Assembly: GCA_947177885.1 (NCBI GenBank)
Contig: CAMWWF010000009.1
Location: 1 to 21,418 of the forward strand
Length of the DNA: 21,418 nt
Reading direction: 5' to 3'
DNA from: an uncultured Lachnospiraceae bacterium
GTDB lineage: Bacteria > Bacillota_A > Clostridia > Lachnospirales > Lachnospiraceae
This document shows, one piece after another, positions 1 through 7,559 of the stretch. Each line of letters begins with the position of its first letter. The first letter of the stretch is position 1. Below the pieces are notes generated by a model that ran no database searches, was not told the origin of the DNA, and saw only the letters and a program-made list of their open reading frames with translations. The position numbers and the translations under genes are program-made.

Positions 1-756
1 ACTCACCTTTCCCGTCATGGAAAGAGAGGTATATTCCTCAGGAACATAATCTGTCACCGGCGCCTCCGTCTCGGTGGTGATTTCAGACAGTCTCTTATTT
101 TCAACATATCCTATGATGGAATCGGATGTCTTTACCTCACTCCAGGTCTCCATCTGCTCCAGGATTTCCACTGTCTCACCCTTGGCGAGCTGTCTCAGGA
201 TCGGACTCTTGATCCCTCCAAGACTTCTCACCTGTGTGTCTCTGGTAACCTCTGCCAGCTCCCTCGTTCCCCACTCTGTGTAAACCTGCATACACAGGTC
301 GTTATGCACCTCATAGGAAAAGTTCGTAAACATTTTCAGATAATCTGCCGCCATATATATGGTTTCACCCTCAGCAAAGCAGATCGCATATCCCATGTCA
401 CCGGATTCTGTGCCATTCTGCCAGCTGCCTGACCCTATTGCGACTCTGTAAGTATCCACCGCCGTGGTATACAGAAGCAGCTGCTCCTGCAGATCCACAT
501 AAAACCCTTCATTAAAATAAGTGTGTATTGTATCCAGATCGAAGTAACAGACACCATCCCTGCGGACAGCCTGTTCCGGCACGATCTCATCCTGCAGGGC
601 AATTGCCAGTCTGTCCCCCGTCACTCCGTAATATTCCGCCAGATCCGCCGTCTCCCTGCTGTAGGAGTACTTGTCCACCAACATACTTCCAACTGCCACC
701 CCGCCGATGATCAGGATCAGCACCAGCGCCACAATGACCGGAACTATTTTCTTCAT
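1..756 (-). CDS. Membrane-anchored SH3b protein, probable GH18-type glycosidase (partial, 3' end off window)
   Basis: The frame is open from an ATG at 756 to the left edge, giving 252 codons; the C-terminus lies outside the window. The start has a GAGAGG ribosome-binding site about 8 bases upstream. Residues 2-27 (KK followed by a long run of I, V, L, G) form an N-terminal membrane anchor or signal. Residues about 60-165 look like the copper-amine-oxidase-N-like stalk of clostridial cell-wall proteins (short beta strands such as YYMAADYL-type repeats). Residues about 172-225 fit a bacterial SH3 domain (TQVRSLGGIKSPIL, then GETVEILEQMETWSEVKT and IGYVENKRL). This order normally precedes a glycoside hydrolase family 18 (YaaH/chitinase-like) catalytic domain, but that domain is not visible here, so the enzymatic call is inference. 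The exported location is well supported. Confidence 0.75.
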   Translation of the reverse strand, partial: MKKIVPVIVALVLILIIGGVAVGSMLVDKYSYSRETADLAEYYGVTGDRLAIALQDEIVPEQAVRRDGVCYFDLDTIHTYFNEGFYVDLQEQLLLYTTAVDTYRVAIGSGSWQNGTESGDMGYAICFAEGETIYMAADYLKMFTNFSYEVHNDLCMQVYTEWGTRELAEVTRDTQVRSLGGIKSPILRQLAKGETVEILEQMETWSEVKTSDSIIGYVENKRLSEITTETEAPVTDYVPEEYTSLSMTGKVS

Positions 757-852
757 GTATATTACCTCTCTTTGCGCATGTACATGTTATATGACGTCGC
801 CAAAAAACGACAGTTACATTCTACCACATTCCGTCCCCAACGTCATTACCAA

Positions 853-882
853 ATTATACAGATATTTTTAAAAATCTGTTAA
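853..882 (-). promoter_or_regulatory. Probable sigma-A promoter of the SH3b/GH18-type gene
   Basis: On the minus strand, TTAACA (882-877) is followed after 18 bases by TATAAT (858-853). The predicted start near 846 would leave a 5' UTR of about 90 bases. The spacer carries an inverted repeat (ACAGAT ... ATCTGT, 857-878) that could be an operator; that is only a suggestion. Confidence 0.55.
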
Positions 883-1519
883 AAAGCCATCAGGCATACA
901 AAAATCCGCTTATATGGATCAATTTCCAAAAAAGCGCCGCTGCCACGGCATTCCAGCATGAGAGGCAGCCCAGTCCTGTTCCGCAGCAGCAGCTTTTCCG
1001 TTTAACCGACAGCACTGACACTGTCCTGCAATCCGCATTTTGACTTTTCCGACCAAAAGTTCCCGTGATGAATTCTCCAAAAAAGTCGCAAACACCAGAT
1101 TCCTTCATATAAATATAAACATCTCCGGCAGTACTGTATTGACAAAATTTGTCAACAACCTGTTTGTTTAAAATGAATTATATGTGTGAAAATATTAGTT
1201 GAATTACTATGACCAAGCAGGTGCATTTATAAATCCCGCACTCATACTTGTAAGACATCCTTAATATAATTCTAAATCAAAGGATGAATCGGAACGAAAT
1301 GTTCCGGGAAATAACTAAATCAACTGAAAATTTAAGACTGCCGCCCCCTTCCATGTACGGATTACCGGAGGTGCTTACAAAGTGATTATACAATGTTTTG
1401 TCGTCTTTGGCAAGCAGTAGTTTTAAAAATATTAAAAAAGATTAAAGTTGTCGATCCTGCTATTGACTTAAAGCAAGGTAAAGTATTAAGCTAAAGGGAC
1501 AGAAAGGAAGGGTTGTCGA
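883..1519. other. Long intergenic region upstream of mecA
   Basis: No convincing gene is seen here. The 5' part is GC-rich and cysteine-codon-rich in one frame but has no usable ribosome-binding site. The 3' part (about 1140-1500) is AT-rich. It contains a 17-base palindrome TTGACAAAATTTGTCAA (1139-1155), a TATAAT-like hexamer (1265-1270), an inverted repeat CATCCTT/AAGGATG (about 1255-1287) and a small hairpin GGAAC-GAAAT-GTTCC (about 1291-1305). This could be a long structured 5' leader of mecA or an unrecognised small RNA. I could not match it to a known riboswitch. Confidence 0.4.
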
Positions 1520-2248
1520 ATGAAAATAGAAAAAGTCAATGAAAATCAGATTCGCTGTACTTTGACCCGTGAAGATTTGGCAAACCGTGAACTAAAGATC
1601 AGCGAACTAGCCTATGGAACCGAAAAGGCAAAGACATTGTTCCGCGATATGATGCGTCAGGCAAATTTCGAATTTGGTTTTGAGGCAGAAGATATCCCTC
1701 TGATGATCGAGGCAATTCCCCTCAATGCAGAGTGCATTGTGCTGATCATCACAAAGGTGGACGATCCCGAAGAACTGGATACCCGATTCTCCCGCTTTGC
1801 TCCGTCTGTGACGGAAGAGCTTGATGATAGCGACGATTTCAATTCGCCGGCAGATGATGTTCTGGATCTGTTCCGCAGACTCCAGACGGACCAGGAGGAA
1901 ATTGCCGTATCGACAGATACCGCAAAGGATGCCGATTCCGAGAGCAATGCCCCGCATCGCACGAGAGTCTTCCTCTTTGAGTCCCTGTCCCGTATCATGG
2001 AAGCGGCCGCCATCATCGCTCCCCATTACAGCGGCACAAGCACCCTGTATAAGGAAGACGGCTCCGGCAAATATCTGCTGCAGCTGGTTCAGGGCGAATC
2101 GACCCGGGATGCCTTTGACAGATCCTGCAACATTGTGTCCGAATACGGTACACTGCAGCTTCCCACCCGATATAACAGCACATTCCTCTCAGAACATTAC
2201 GAGACACTGATCCGGGATAACGCTGTCCGGTCACTGGGGATCGCATAG
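1520..2248 (+). CDS. mecA: MecA-type adaptor protein for ClpC
   Basis: This 242-aa protein begins MKIEKVNENQIRCTLTREDL, the typical MecA N-terminus. A globular N-domain of about 95 residues is followed by an acidic linker (about 95-145, rich in D, E and S) and a C-terminal domain that starts RTRVFLFESLSRIMEAA and ends near LSEHYETLI. That is the family architecture: the N-domain binds substrates and the C-domain docks on the ClpC unfoldase, delivering proteins such as ComK for ClpCP degradation in Bacillus. In an anaerobic clostridium the substrate is unknown. The start is preceded by GGAAGGG about 8 bases upstream. The gene is monocistronic and closed by a strong terminator. Confidence 0.88.
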   Translation: MKIEKVNENQIRCTLTREDLANRELKISELAYGTEKAKTLFRDMMRQANFEFGFEAEDIPLMIEAIPLNAECIVLIITKVDDPEELDTRFSRFAPSVTEELDDSDDFNSPADDVLDLFRRLQTDQEEIAVSTDTAKDADSESNAPHRTRVFLFESLSRIMEAAAIIAPHYSGTSTLYKEDGSGKYLLQLVQGESTRDAFDRSCNIVSEYGTLQLPTRYNSTFLSEHYETLIRDNAVRSLGIA

Positions 2249-2267
2249 GAAATTTATGGCGGAAAAA

Positions 2268-2319
2268 AGGCCGTTGGGGCAAATTCGCAATATGAAATTG
2301 CCCTACGGCCTATTTTGTT
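2268..2319 (+). terminator. Intrinsic terminator of mecA
   Basis: The stem AGGCCGT / ACGGCCT continues inward as GGGCAA / TTGCCC around an AT-rich loop and is followed by TATTTTGTT. It lies 20 bases after the mecA stop codon. Confidence 0.85.
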
Positions 2320-2466
2320 ACCCCGTCTGCCCGGTTCCCTGCCCGCGGGAATCAACCGCAGCAGTCTGCATTCTTACCGGTGCATATGGCATATAACAGA
2401 TGAACAGGGCAGATCTCCCACGCGCTCAAATGATCGTCAGAACGGCTGTGGTTCCCCAAAAGCTCT

Positions 2467-2658
2467 CTACAGAGCCCCGATAGCTGACATCAGCGCATCT
2501 ATGTCGATCCCATGCACCATAGCTGCCTCTTCCAGGGATTCCCCCTGTGCGGAAGGACATCCCAGACAGTGCATTCCCGCATCCATCAGTACAGGAGCCA
2601 CATCAGGGTTGGTTCTCAGGATCTCACCGATCGTCATCTCTTTCGTTATTCCGCTCAT
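2467..2658 (-). CDS. DUF1858 redox-disulfide domain protein
   Basis: This 63-aa protein ([20 protein letters not shown]..., then [18 protein letters not shown]) has the full DUF1858 / TIGR03980 fold length. It carries the hallmark CxxC (Cys31, Cys34) after a conserved Met-His and the typical ending [17 protein letters not shown]. The family is called hybrid-cluster-protein-associated redox disulfide domain; its biochemical role is not established, but a thiol redox or sensing function is usually assumed. The start is supported by AAAGGAG about 9 bases upstream and a near-consensus promoter. It is transcribed divergently from the PFL locus. A short GCTCT-GTAG-AGAGC-TTTT hairpin overlaps its stop codon and may terminate transcription. 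Confidence 0.88.
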   Translation of the reverse strand: MSGITKEMTIGEILRTNPDVAPVLMDAGMHCLGCPSAQGESLEEAAMVHGIDIDALMSAIGAL

Positions 2659-2712
2659 TTTTCCATTCTCCTTTCAGATATCCGCAGGGCAGATATATCT
2701 TTTTTCTTTACA

Positions 2713-2741
2713 AGTATAATCTATTCCCCAAAATATGACAA
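2713..2741 (-). promoter_or_regulatory. Promoter of the DUF1858 gene
   Basis: On the minus strand, TTGTCA (2741-2736), a 17-base spacer and TATACT (2718-2713) lie about 55 bases upstream of the start codon. Confidence 0.75.
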
Positions 2742-2888
2742 GTTATTCTTTTCCATGAAAGCATGGAGTGCATAAGGGATCGGAGACAACACATAATATG
2801 GATGCGGCAAAGGTGTGGAAAAGTGAGAGTTTTTGTCAGTAAGGACTGTTGCATGGCTTATGTATCGCAAAAAGTACACGTTCTCTTC

Positions 2889-2917
2889 TTGACTGTGTCA
2901 CTTGTTTTTCATATAAT
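2889..2917 (+). promoter_or_regulatory. Promoter of the pyruvate formate-lyase locus
   Basis: TTGACT (2889-2894), a 17-base spacer and a perfect TATAAT (2912-2917) are followed by an AT-rich 5' UTR of about 63 bases and the strong ribosome-binding site AGGAGG (2972-2977). This fits a highly expressed fermentation gene. No clear Rex or FNR palindrome is visible at the promoter. Confidence 0.85.
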
Positions 2918-2986
2918 AAACCTAAGGATTAGCGGTAACTATTTTAAATTTTAAACTAATTCAAATTTTACAGGAGGTATTTCAAA

Positions 2987-5026
2987 ATGAAACCAATTGA
3001 GACAGATTTCGTGCGTGGCAAATGGGACAAAGAAGTCAATGTTCGCGACTTCATCCAGAGAAACTATCATCCCTACGACGGTGATGACTCTTTCCTGGCA
3101 GGTGCCACCCAGAACACAAAGGACTTGTGGGCTATGGTTCTTGACCTGCAGAAGAAGGAGAGAGAAGCAGGCGGTGTTCTTGACATGGATACCAAGGTTG
3201 TTTCTACCATTACTTCCCATGGCCCCGGATACCTTGACAAGAGCAAGGAGACCATCGTAGGCTTCCAGACTGACAAACCTTTCAAGAGATCCTTACAGCC
3301 TTACGGCGGTATCCGTATGGCAGAGAAGGCTTGCTCTGACAACGGTTATGAGGTTGATCCTGAGATTTCCGAGTTCTTCTCCACACACAGAAAGACTCAC
3401 AACGCAGGCTGCTTCGACGCTTACAATCCCGAGATGAGAGCCTGCCGTTCTTCCCATATCATTACCGGTCTCCCCGACGCTTATGGCCGCGGCCGTATCA
3501 TCGGTGACTACAGACGTGTGGCTCTGTACGGTATCGACAGACTGATCGAAGACAAACAGGCACAGAAGGATTCCACTGGACGTGTTATGACAGACGACGT
3601 GATCCGTCTTCGTGAAGAATTATCCGAGCAGATGGTTGCTCTGAAGCTGATGAAGGAAATGGCTGCTTCTTACGGCTGCGATATTTCCAAGCCCGCTACC
3701 AACGTTCAGGAGGCGATCCAGGCTACTTACTTCGGATACCTTTGCTCCGTAAAAGAGCAGAACGGCGCTGCCATGTCCCTTGGACGTACTTCCACCTTCC
3801 TTGACATCTATGCTGAGAGAGACCTGGCTAACGGTACTTTCACAGAGCAGCAGATCCAGGAGTTCGTTGACCACTTCATCATGAAGCTGCGTCTGATCAA
3901 ATTCGCACGTACACCTGAGTACAACCAGATTTTCGCAGGCGATCCGGTATGGGTAACCGAGTCCCTCGGCGGTGTTGGCGTTGACGGACGTCACATGGTT
4001 ACAAAGATGAGCTTCCGTTATCTGCACACCCTGACCAACTTAGGTCCTTCACCCGAGCCGAACCTGACTGTTCTCTGGTCCACAAGACTTCCCGAGAACT
4101 GGAAGAAATACTGCGCTAAGATGTCCATCCAGACCTCTTCCATCCAGTATGAGAATGACGACCTGATGAGAGCTACCCACGGTGACGACTACGGTATCGC
4201 ATGCTGCGTATCCTCCATGGTTATCGGTAAGGAAATGCAGTTCTTCGGCGCTCGTGCCAACGTGGCTAAGTGTCTGCTGTACGCTTTGAACGGCGGTGTT
4301 GACGAAGTTACCAAGAAACAGGTTGGTCCCAAGTATCGTCCTGTTACAGGTGATGTTCTCGACTATGATGATGTAATGAGCAAATTCATCGATATGCTGG
4401 AGTGGCAGGCAGATGTTTATGTAAATACTCTGAACATCATCCACTATATGCATGACAAGTACTGCTACGAAAGAGCAGAAATGGCTCTTCATGACAGAGA
4501 TGTCAAGAGATACTTCGCAACCGGTGTTGCAGGTCTTTCCATCGTGGCTGACTCCCTTTCCGCGATCAAGTACGCAAAGGTTGAGGTTGTTCGTGACGAG
4601 GATGGTATCATTGTAGACTTTAAGACCACCGGCGAGTTCCCCAAGTACGGTAATGATGATGACCGTGTGGATGAGATCGCTCAGGAGGTTGTTCATAAGT
4701 TCATGACCGCCATCAGACGTCATCACACCTACAGAAATGGTGTTCCCACCACTTCCATCCTGACCATTACCTCCAACGTTACCTACGGTAAGGCAACAGG
4801 TAATACTCCCGATGGACGTAAGAAGGGCGAGCCTTTCGCACCCGGTGCCAACCCCATGCACGGCCGTGATACTCATGGTGCGGTAGCATCCCTGTCTTCC
4901 GTATCCAAGCTTCCTTTCAATGATGCGCAGGATGGTATTTCCAATACCTTCACCATCATTCCCGGAGCTCTGGGCAAAGAAGATCAGGTATTTGCCGGCG
5001 ATATCGAGCTAGACTTGAATAAATAG
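2987..5026 (+). CDS. pflB: Pyruvate formate-lyase, catalytic barrel subunit lacking the glycyl-radical domain
   Basis: This 679-aa protein matches PFL over the ten-stranded barrel and interconverts pyruvate + CoA and acetyl-CoA + formate. The adjacent catalytic cysteines are Cys406-Cys407 in [11 protein letters not shown] (E. coli Cys418/419). The adjacent pair separates PFL from diol- and choline-type radical lyases, which have one cysteine. Other family blocks are [49 protein letters not shown] and [17 protein letters not shown]. The reading frame then ends with [12 protein letters not shown], where ordinary PFLs run straight into the C-terminal radical domain (about 80 more residues). No RVSGYAV glycine motif is present, so alone it cannot be active. 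That domain is encoded at 5489-5731. The start is set by AGGAGG 9 bases upstream. Codon use is strongly biased, as expected for an abundant enzyme. Confidence 0.95.
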   Translation: MKPIETDFVRGKWDKEVNVRDFIQRNYHPYDGDDSFLAGATQNTKDLWAMVLDLQKKEREAGGVLDMDTKVVSTITSHGPGYLDKSKETIVGFQTDKPFKRSLQPYGGIRMAEKACSDNGYEVDPEISEFFSTHRKTHNAGCFDAYNPEMRACRSSHIITGLPDAYGRGRIIGDYRRVALYGIDRLIEDKQAQKDSTGRVMTDDVIRLREELSEQMVALKLMKEMAASYGCDISKPATNVQEAIQATYFGYLCSVKEQNGAAMSLGRTSTFLDIYAERDLANGTFTEQQIQEFVDHFIMKLRLIKFARTPEYNQIFAGDPVWVTESLGGVGVDGRHMVTKMSFRYLHTLTNLGPSPEPNLTVLWSTRLPENWKKYCAKMSIQTSSIQYENDDLMRATHGDDYGIACCVSSMVIGKEMQFFGARANVAKCLLYALNGGVDEVTKKQVGPKYRPVTGDVLDYDDVMSKFIDMLEWQADVYVNTLNIIHYMHDKYCYERAEMALHDRDVKRYFATGVAGLSIVADSLSAIKYAKVEVVRDEDGIIVDFKTTGEFPKYGNDDDRVDEIAQEVVHKFMTAIRRHHTYRNGVPTTSILTITSNVTYGKATGNTPDGRKKGEPFAPGANPMHGRDTHGAVASLSSVSKLPFNDAQDGISNTFTIIPGALGKEDQVFAGDIELDLNK

Positions 5027-5085
5027 ATTGACGGCAACAAGATATCGACGTGCGATACTCGAACTTGGCTTGAATAAATTGAGAA

Positions 5086-5127
5086 GCCCTTGATATCAGG
5101 GTGTCATGTATGCCCTGATATCGGGGC
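5086..5127 (+). promoter_or_regulatory. Strong intercistronic hairpin downstream of pflB
   Basis: GCCC-T-TGATATCAGGG pairs with CCCTGATATC-GGGGC to give about 15 base pairs with one bulge and an 11-base loop (5102-5112). No U-run follows (CTGACAGG), so it is not a standard terminator. It more likely protects or marks the 3' end of the pflB message, or attenuates partially. A second perfect palindrome, TCCTGAAATTTCAGGA (5151-5166), lies immediately before the ribosome-binding site of the next cistron. Confidence 0.65.
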
Positions 5128-5181
5128 TGACAGGAACAGGTAATGAAAATTCCTGAAATTTCAGGATAGAGAGGATATACA

Positions 5182-5388
5182 ATGGACGAGAAAAATATGA
5201 TTGATGACCTTGTAAAGATGCTGGATTCCGGCATGACCGAAGGCGTAGGACATATCAATGTGGACTATGACGATCAACAGGCGGATCAGTCTAAGAACGT
5301 TCAGACAATGGGCTGTACGGACTGTTCCAGAACTCCGTTGGCCTGTAGTGTACCTACTCTTCATCAGGGACTGGATGACTACCGGTAA
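5182..5388 (+). CDS. Small PFL-tail-like protein with CxxC-x6-C motif
   Basis: A 68-aa ORF preceded by AGAGAGG about 8 bases upstream. Residues 7-29 (IDDLVKMLDSGMTEGVGHIN and following VDY) line up without gaps with residues 8-30 of the radical subunit next door ([20 protein letters not shown] and VNV). After that the two differ entirely: instead of the RVSGYAV radical loop it has a polar Q/D/N linker and then MGCTDCSRTPLACSVPTLH, with Cys45, Cys48 and Cys55. So it looks like a duplicated docking segment carrying a cysteine motif in place of the glycine radical. A metal, Fe-S or thiol function is possible, and so is a placeholder or regulatory subunit for the barrel. None is proven. I do not recognise a named family. 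Conservation of the ORF should be checked, but the similarity, spacing and ribosome-binding site argue that it is a real gene. Confidence 0.75.
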   Translation: MDEKNMIDDLVKMLDSGMTEGVGHINVDYDDQQADQSKNVQTMGCTDCSRTPLACSVPTLHQGLDDYR

Positions 5389-5416
5389 TTCAGCCCCAAA
5401 ATACAACAGATATACC

Positions 5417-5442
5417 CGTTTGGGGAATTTTTTCCCCAAACG
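5417..5442 (+). promoter_or_regulatory. Perfect intercistronic hairpin before the radical subunit
   Basis: CGTTTGGGGAA and TTCCCCAAACG form an uninterrupted 11-bp stem around a TTTT loop. The following sequence is CAATATATTATT rather than a U-run, so read-through is expected. It may act as a processing or stability element setting the level of the downstream cistron. Confidence 0.7.
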
Positions 5443-5488
5443 CAATATATTATTAAAACAGCAATGATCATATAAGGAGGATATCATT

Positions 5489-5731
5489 ATGGCAGCAAGC
5501 GACGCACAGGTTAACAACCTTGTAAACTTATTGGATGGCTACGCTACAAAGGGCGGACATCACCTTAACGTAAACGTACTGAACAGAGATACTCTGTTAG
5601 ACGCTCAGAAGCATCCCGAGAACTACCCTCAGCTTACGATCCGTGTATCCGGATACGCAGTTAACTTCATCAAGTTGACTCCCGAACAGCAGGCTGACGT
5701 TATTTCCCGTACCTTCCACGAGGCGATCTGA
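5489..5731 (+). CDS. Stand-alone glycyl-radical domain subunit of pyruvate formate-lyase
   Basis: An 80-aa protein equal to the last 80 residues of ordinary [23 protein letters not shown], then [31 protein letters not shown] and [15 protein letters not shown]. Gly55 in RVSGYAV is the residue that carries the radical (E. coli PFL Gly734). The resemblance to the E. coli spare-part protein GrcA/YfiD is clear, but here the partner barrel has no such domain of its own, so this is an essential subunit rather than a repair piece (inference). The start ATG has a textbook AGGAGG (5475-5480) 8 bases upstream, so it is translated independently. It would be the substrate of the activase at 9464-10222. 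A bidirectional-looking terminator follows. Confidence 0.93.
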   Translation: MAASDAQVNNLVNLLDGYATKGGHHLNVNVLNRDTLLDAQKHPENYPQLTIRVSGYAVNFIKLTPEQQADVISRTFHEAI

Positions 5732-5754
5732 TCGTCAAGTTCTTCTGTAGCAAA

Positions 5755-5789
5755 GCCCCGTTCGACAATGTCGGACGGGGTTTTCGTCT
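5755..5789 (+). terminator. Terminator of the PFL locus
   Basis: The stem GCCCCGTTCGAC / GTCGGACGGGG (one T-G wobble, loop AAT) is followed by TTTTCGTCT. Read from the other side it also ends in CTTTG, so it may serve the convergent glycosyltransferase unit as well. Confidence 0.88.
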
Positions 5790-5906
5790 GAGCTGTCCCG
5801 ATATCCGGGAATCCCTCTGATGTTCTCTTTTCAATATCTGTCAGGAACCGTCTGCCAAATATATTACACTCAAATATAACATATCACAGCAAGTCACCGG
5901 AACCCT

Positions 5907-7505
5907 TCACGATGCCTTTCCCCTTGTGCACCGCCTCAAAATCCTGGAGAACAATCCCTCATATCCATGCAGCGACAAGATCAGGAATGCCGGAGAATAC
6001 AAGATCAGGTAGCGCGCCCTCGCCTCAAACAGCATCAGGAAAGTCAGCAGACCGCACAGGACGATCACCAGAAATGCTTTCTGAAAAGTCTGATTCTTCA
6101 GATCCAAAAACAGAAGCACGATCCCTAACAAGATCTGCAGCCAAATGATCTGCGCAAGTTCACAGTAAAATGTGAAATATTTCCCTTCCGGGTAGAAGAC
6201 TTCCCTGTAAACATCGTTCAGGCTGTTATCATGTTCCGGTACGGAGAAGAAAAACACACCCTCGTCCCCCCATGAAAAAGTCCCATTGTTCATTATATAG
6301 ATCAGTTTCGTCAGATAGTGCTCCTTCTTCTGCGAGGCGGTCATCTGCTCCCACCGGAAAGCGATCTCTTCCCATGTCAGCCGCTTCTTCTCCTCATAGG
6401 TGGGAATACTGACCGCAAAGTTGCGGTCCTCCGCGCTGAATCCTCCGCTGGTATCCGTATTCAGGCCCATCATGATATAATGATTCACCGGAAGCTTTTG
6501 TTCCGGATCCAATCGGAAAGACAGATTGTACTGTACCAGAAATACAATTCCCTGAGCCGCTCCCCAGAAAACAAGGCAGCTCAGCAACAGGATCATCAGC
6601 TCCTTCCACCGCCTGCGGAGTTCCGGGAGATATCCGGGAAGATACAGAATAATTGCGGCAAACAGCGGAAAGATACAGGTCGGTTTCATTTGATAGCCAA
6701 TCAGAGCGGCAAACGCAGTCACCGGCCATTTTAACACAGGCCTCTCCAGGCAACACACTGCCCACACTCCCACAGTGGCAAACAGCATCCCATAGGTATC
6801 CGAGTACGGAATCCCGATCCATGGACTGAATAGGATAAACACCGTGCCGGTCAGATCATACAGCAGACGGATCATACCGCTCTGCGTCATCTTCCGGACT
6901 ATAAGATTTCCGAAAAAGCAGGAGGCAGAGACGCAGAAACAGGAGGCATAAAAGCACATATTATAGGGAGTTTCCAGAGAGAACAGTTCCCCGATCTTAG
7001 CCAGCAAATACTGTACATAAAAGACCAGAAGATTGTTGGGGCATATGGACAGATAGTCATCACCGCCCAGATCCTGCAGAGAATACCCTTCCAGTACTCC
7101 CTCCACTCTCCATTTGACCAGATCCACATCCCATCCGGTATAGAAATAGGTAAAATGCACAAAAACACATTGCAGCGCAAACAGCAGCAGATAAATGCCG
7201 AGAAGCACGATAACAGGATGTTTCCATGCCTGTATCCTCTTCCAAAACGCAGAAAGACTGCCCGAACGCAGAACTTTCATTTCAGAGGAACATTCCGTTG
7301 CGTTTCCCCGGAACGCAAAAAGGCTCACCGCACACAGAACCGCCAGAATGAGCAGATTCACCACAAGCAGCCGCCAGTTGGCAGCATTTCTGTGCACCCT
7401 GTCATCCGTTGCCGCCAGGATGCAGAACACCATAAAAAACACAACATTTCCCGCTATCAAAAAGATGCGTTCCCACACAGCCATAAATTTGCCTGATCCC
7501 GCCAT
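5907..7505 (-). CDS. Polytopic membrane glycosyltransferase-like protein (GT-C fold)
   Basis: 532 aa from ATG 7505, chosen because GGGGAGG lies 6 bases upstream; an upstream ATG at 7526 lacks a site. The protein has about 10-12 hydrophobic segments. The first long extracytoplasmic loop carries an acidic motif (YTGWDVDLVKW) and then CPNNLLVFYVQYLLA, followed by a membrane block with LYDLTGTVFILFSPWIG. Large outside loops sit near residues 340-440 (EEIAFRWEQMTASQKKEHYL, WGDEGVFFFSVPE). This is the layout of lipid-linked-sugar-using GT-C enzymes of the mannosyltransferase/ArnT kind. Donor and acceptor cannot be read; glycan, teichoic-acid or protein modification are all possible. It lies 54 bases after a second GT-C-like gene, so the two are likely co-transcribed. 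Confidence 0.65.
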   Translation of the reverse strand: MAGSGKFMAVWERIFLIAGNVVFFMVFCILAATDDRVHRNAANWRLLVVNLLILAVLCAVSLFAFRGNATECSSEMKVLRSGSLSAFWKRIQAWKHPVIVLLGIYLLLFALQCVFVHFTYFYTGWDVDLVKWRVEGVLEGYSLQDLGGDDYLSICPNNLLVFYVQYLLAKIGELFSLETPYNMCFYASCFCVSASCFFGNLIVRKMTQSGMIRLLYDLTGTVFILFSPWIGIPYSDTYGMLFATVGVWAVCCLERPVLKWPVTAFAALIGYQMKPTCIFPLFAAIILYLPGYLPELRRRWKELMILLLSCLVFWGAAQGIVFLVQYNLSFRLDPEQKLPVNHYIMMGLNTDTSGGFSAEDRNFAVSIPTYEEKKRLTWEEIAFRWEQMTASQKKEHYLTKLIYIMNNGTFSWGDEGVFFFSVPEHDNSLNDVYREVFYPEGKYFTFYCELAQIIWLQILLGIVLLFLDLKNQTFQKAFLVIVLCGLLTFLMLFEARARYLILYSPAFLILSLHGYEGLFSRILRRCTRGKAS

Positions 7506-7559
7506 GCCCGTCCTCCCCGAAAACATAATTATGCAAAAAAGTTACTATACGGTACAGAC

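Noticed and set aside
890..1108. Minus-strand 72-codon frame with a cysteine cluster (KSCCCGTGLGCLSC)
   Set aside because: No ribosome-binding site at a sensible distance, no family resemblance, and base composition that looks like random GC-rich intergenic sequence.
1139..1155. TTGACAAAATTTGTCAA as an HcpR or FNR-type operator
   Set aside because: The half-sites are suggestive, but the 7-base gap differs from the spacing I know for those regulators, and no matching promoter could be placed.
4049..4876. Long minus-strand frame opposite pflB (275 codons)
   Set aside because: A shadow of the strongly codon-biased pflB gene; no promoter or ribosome-binding site and no recognisable protein.
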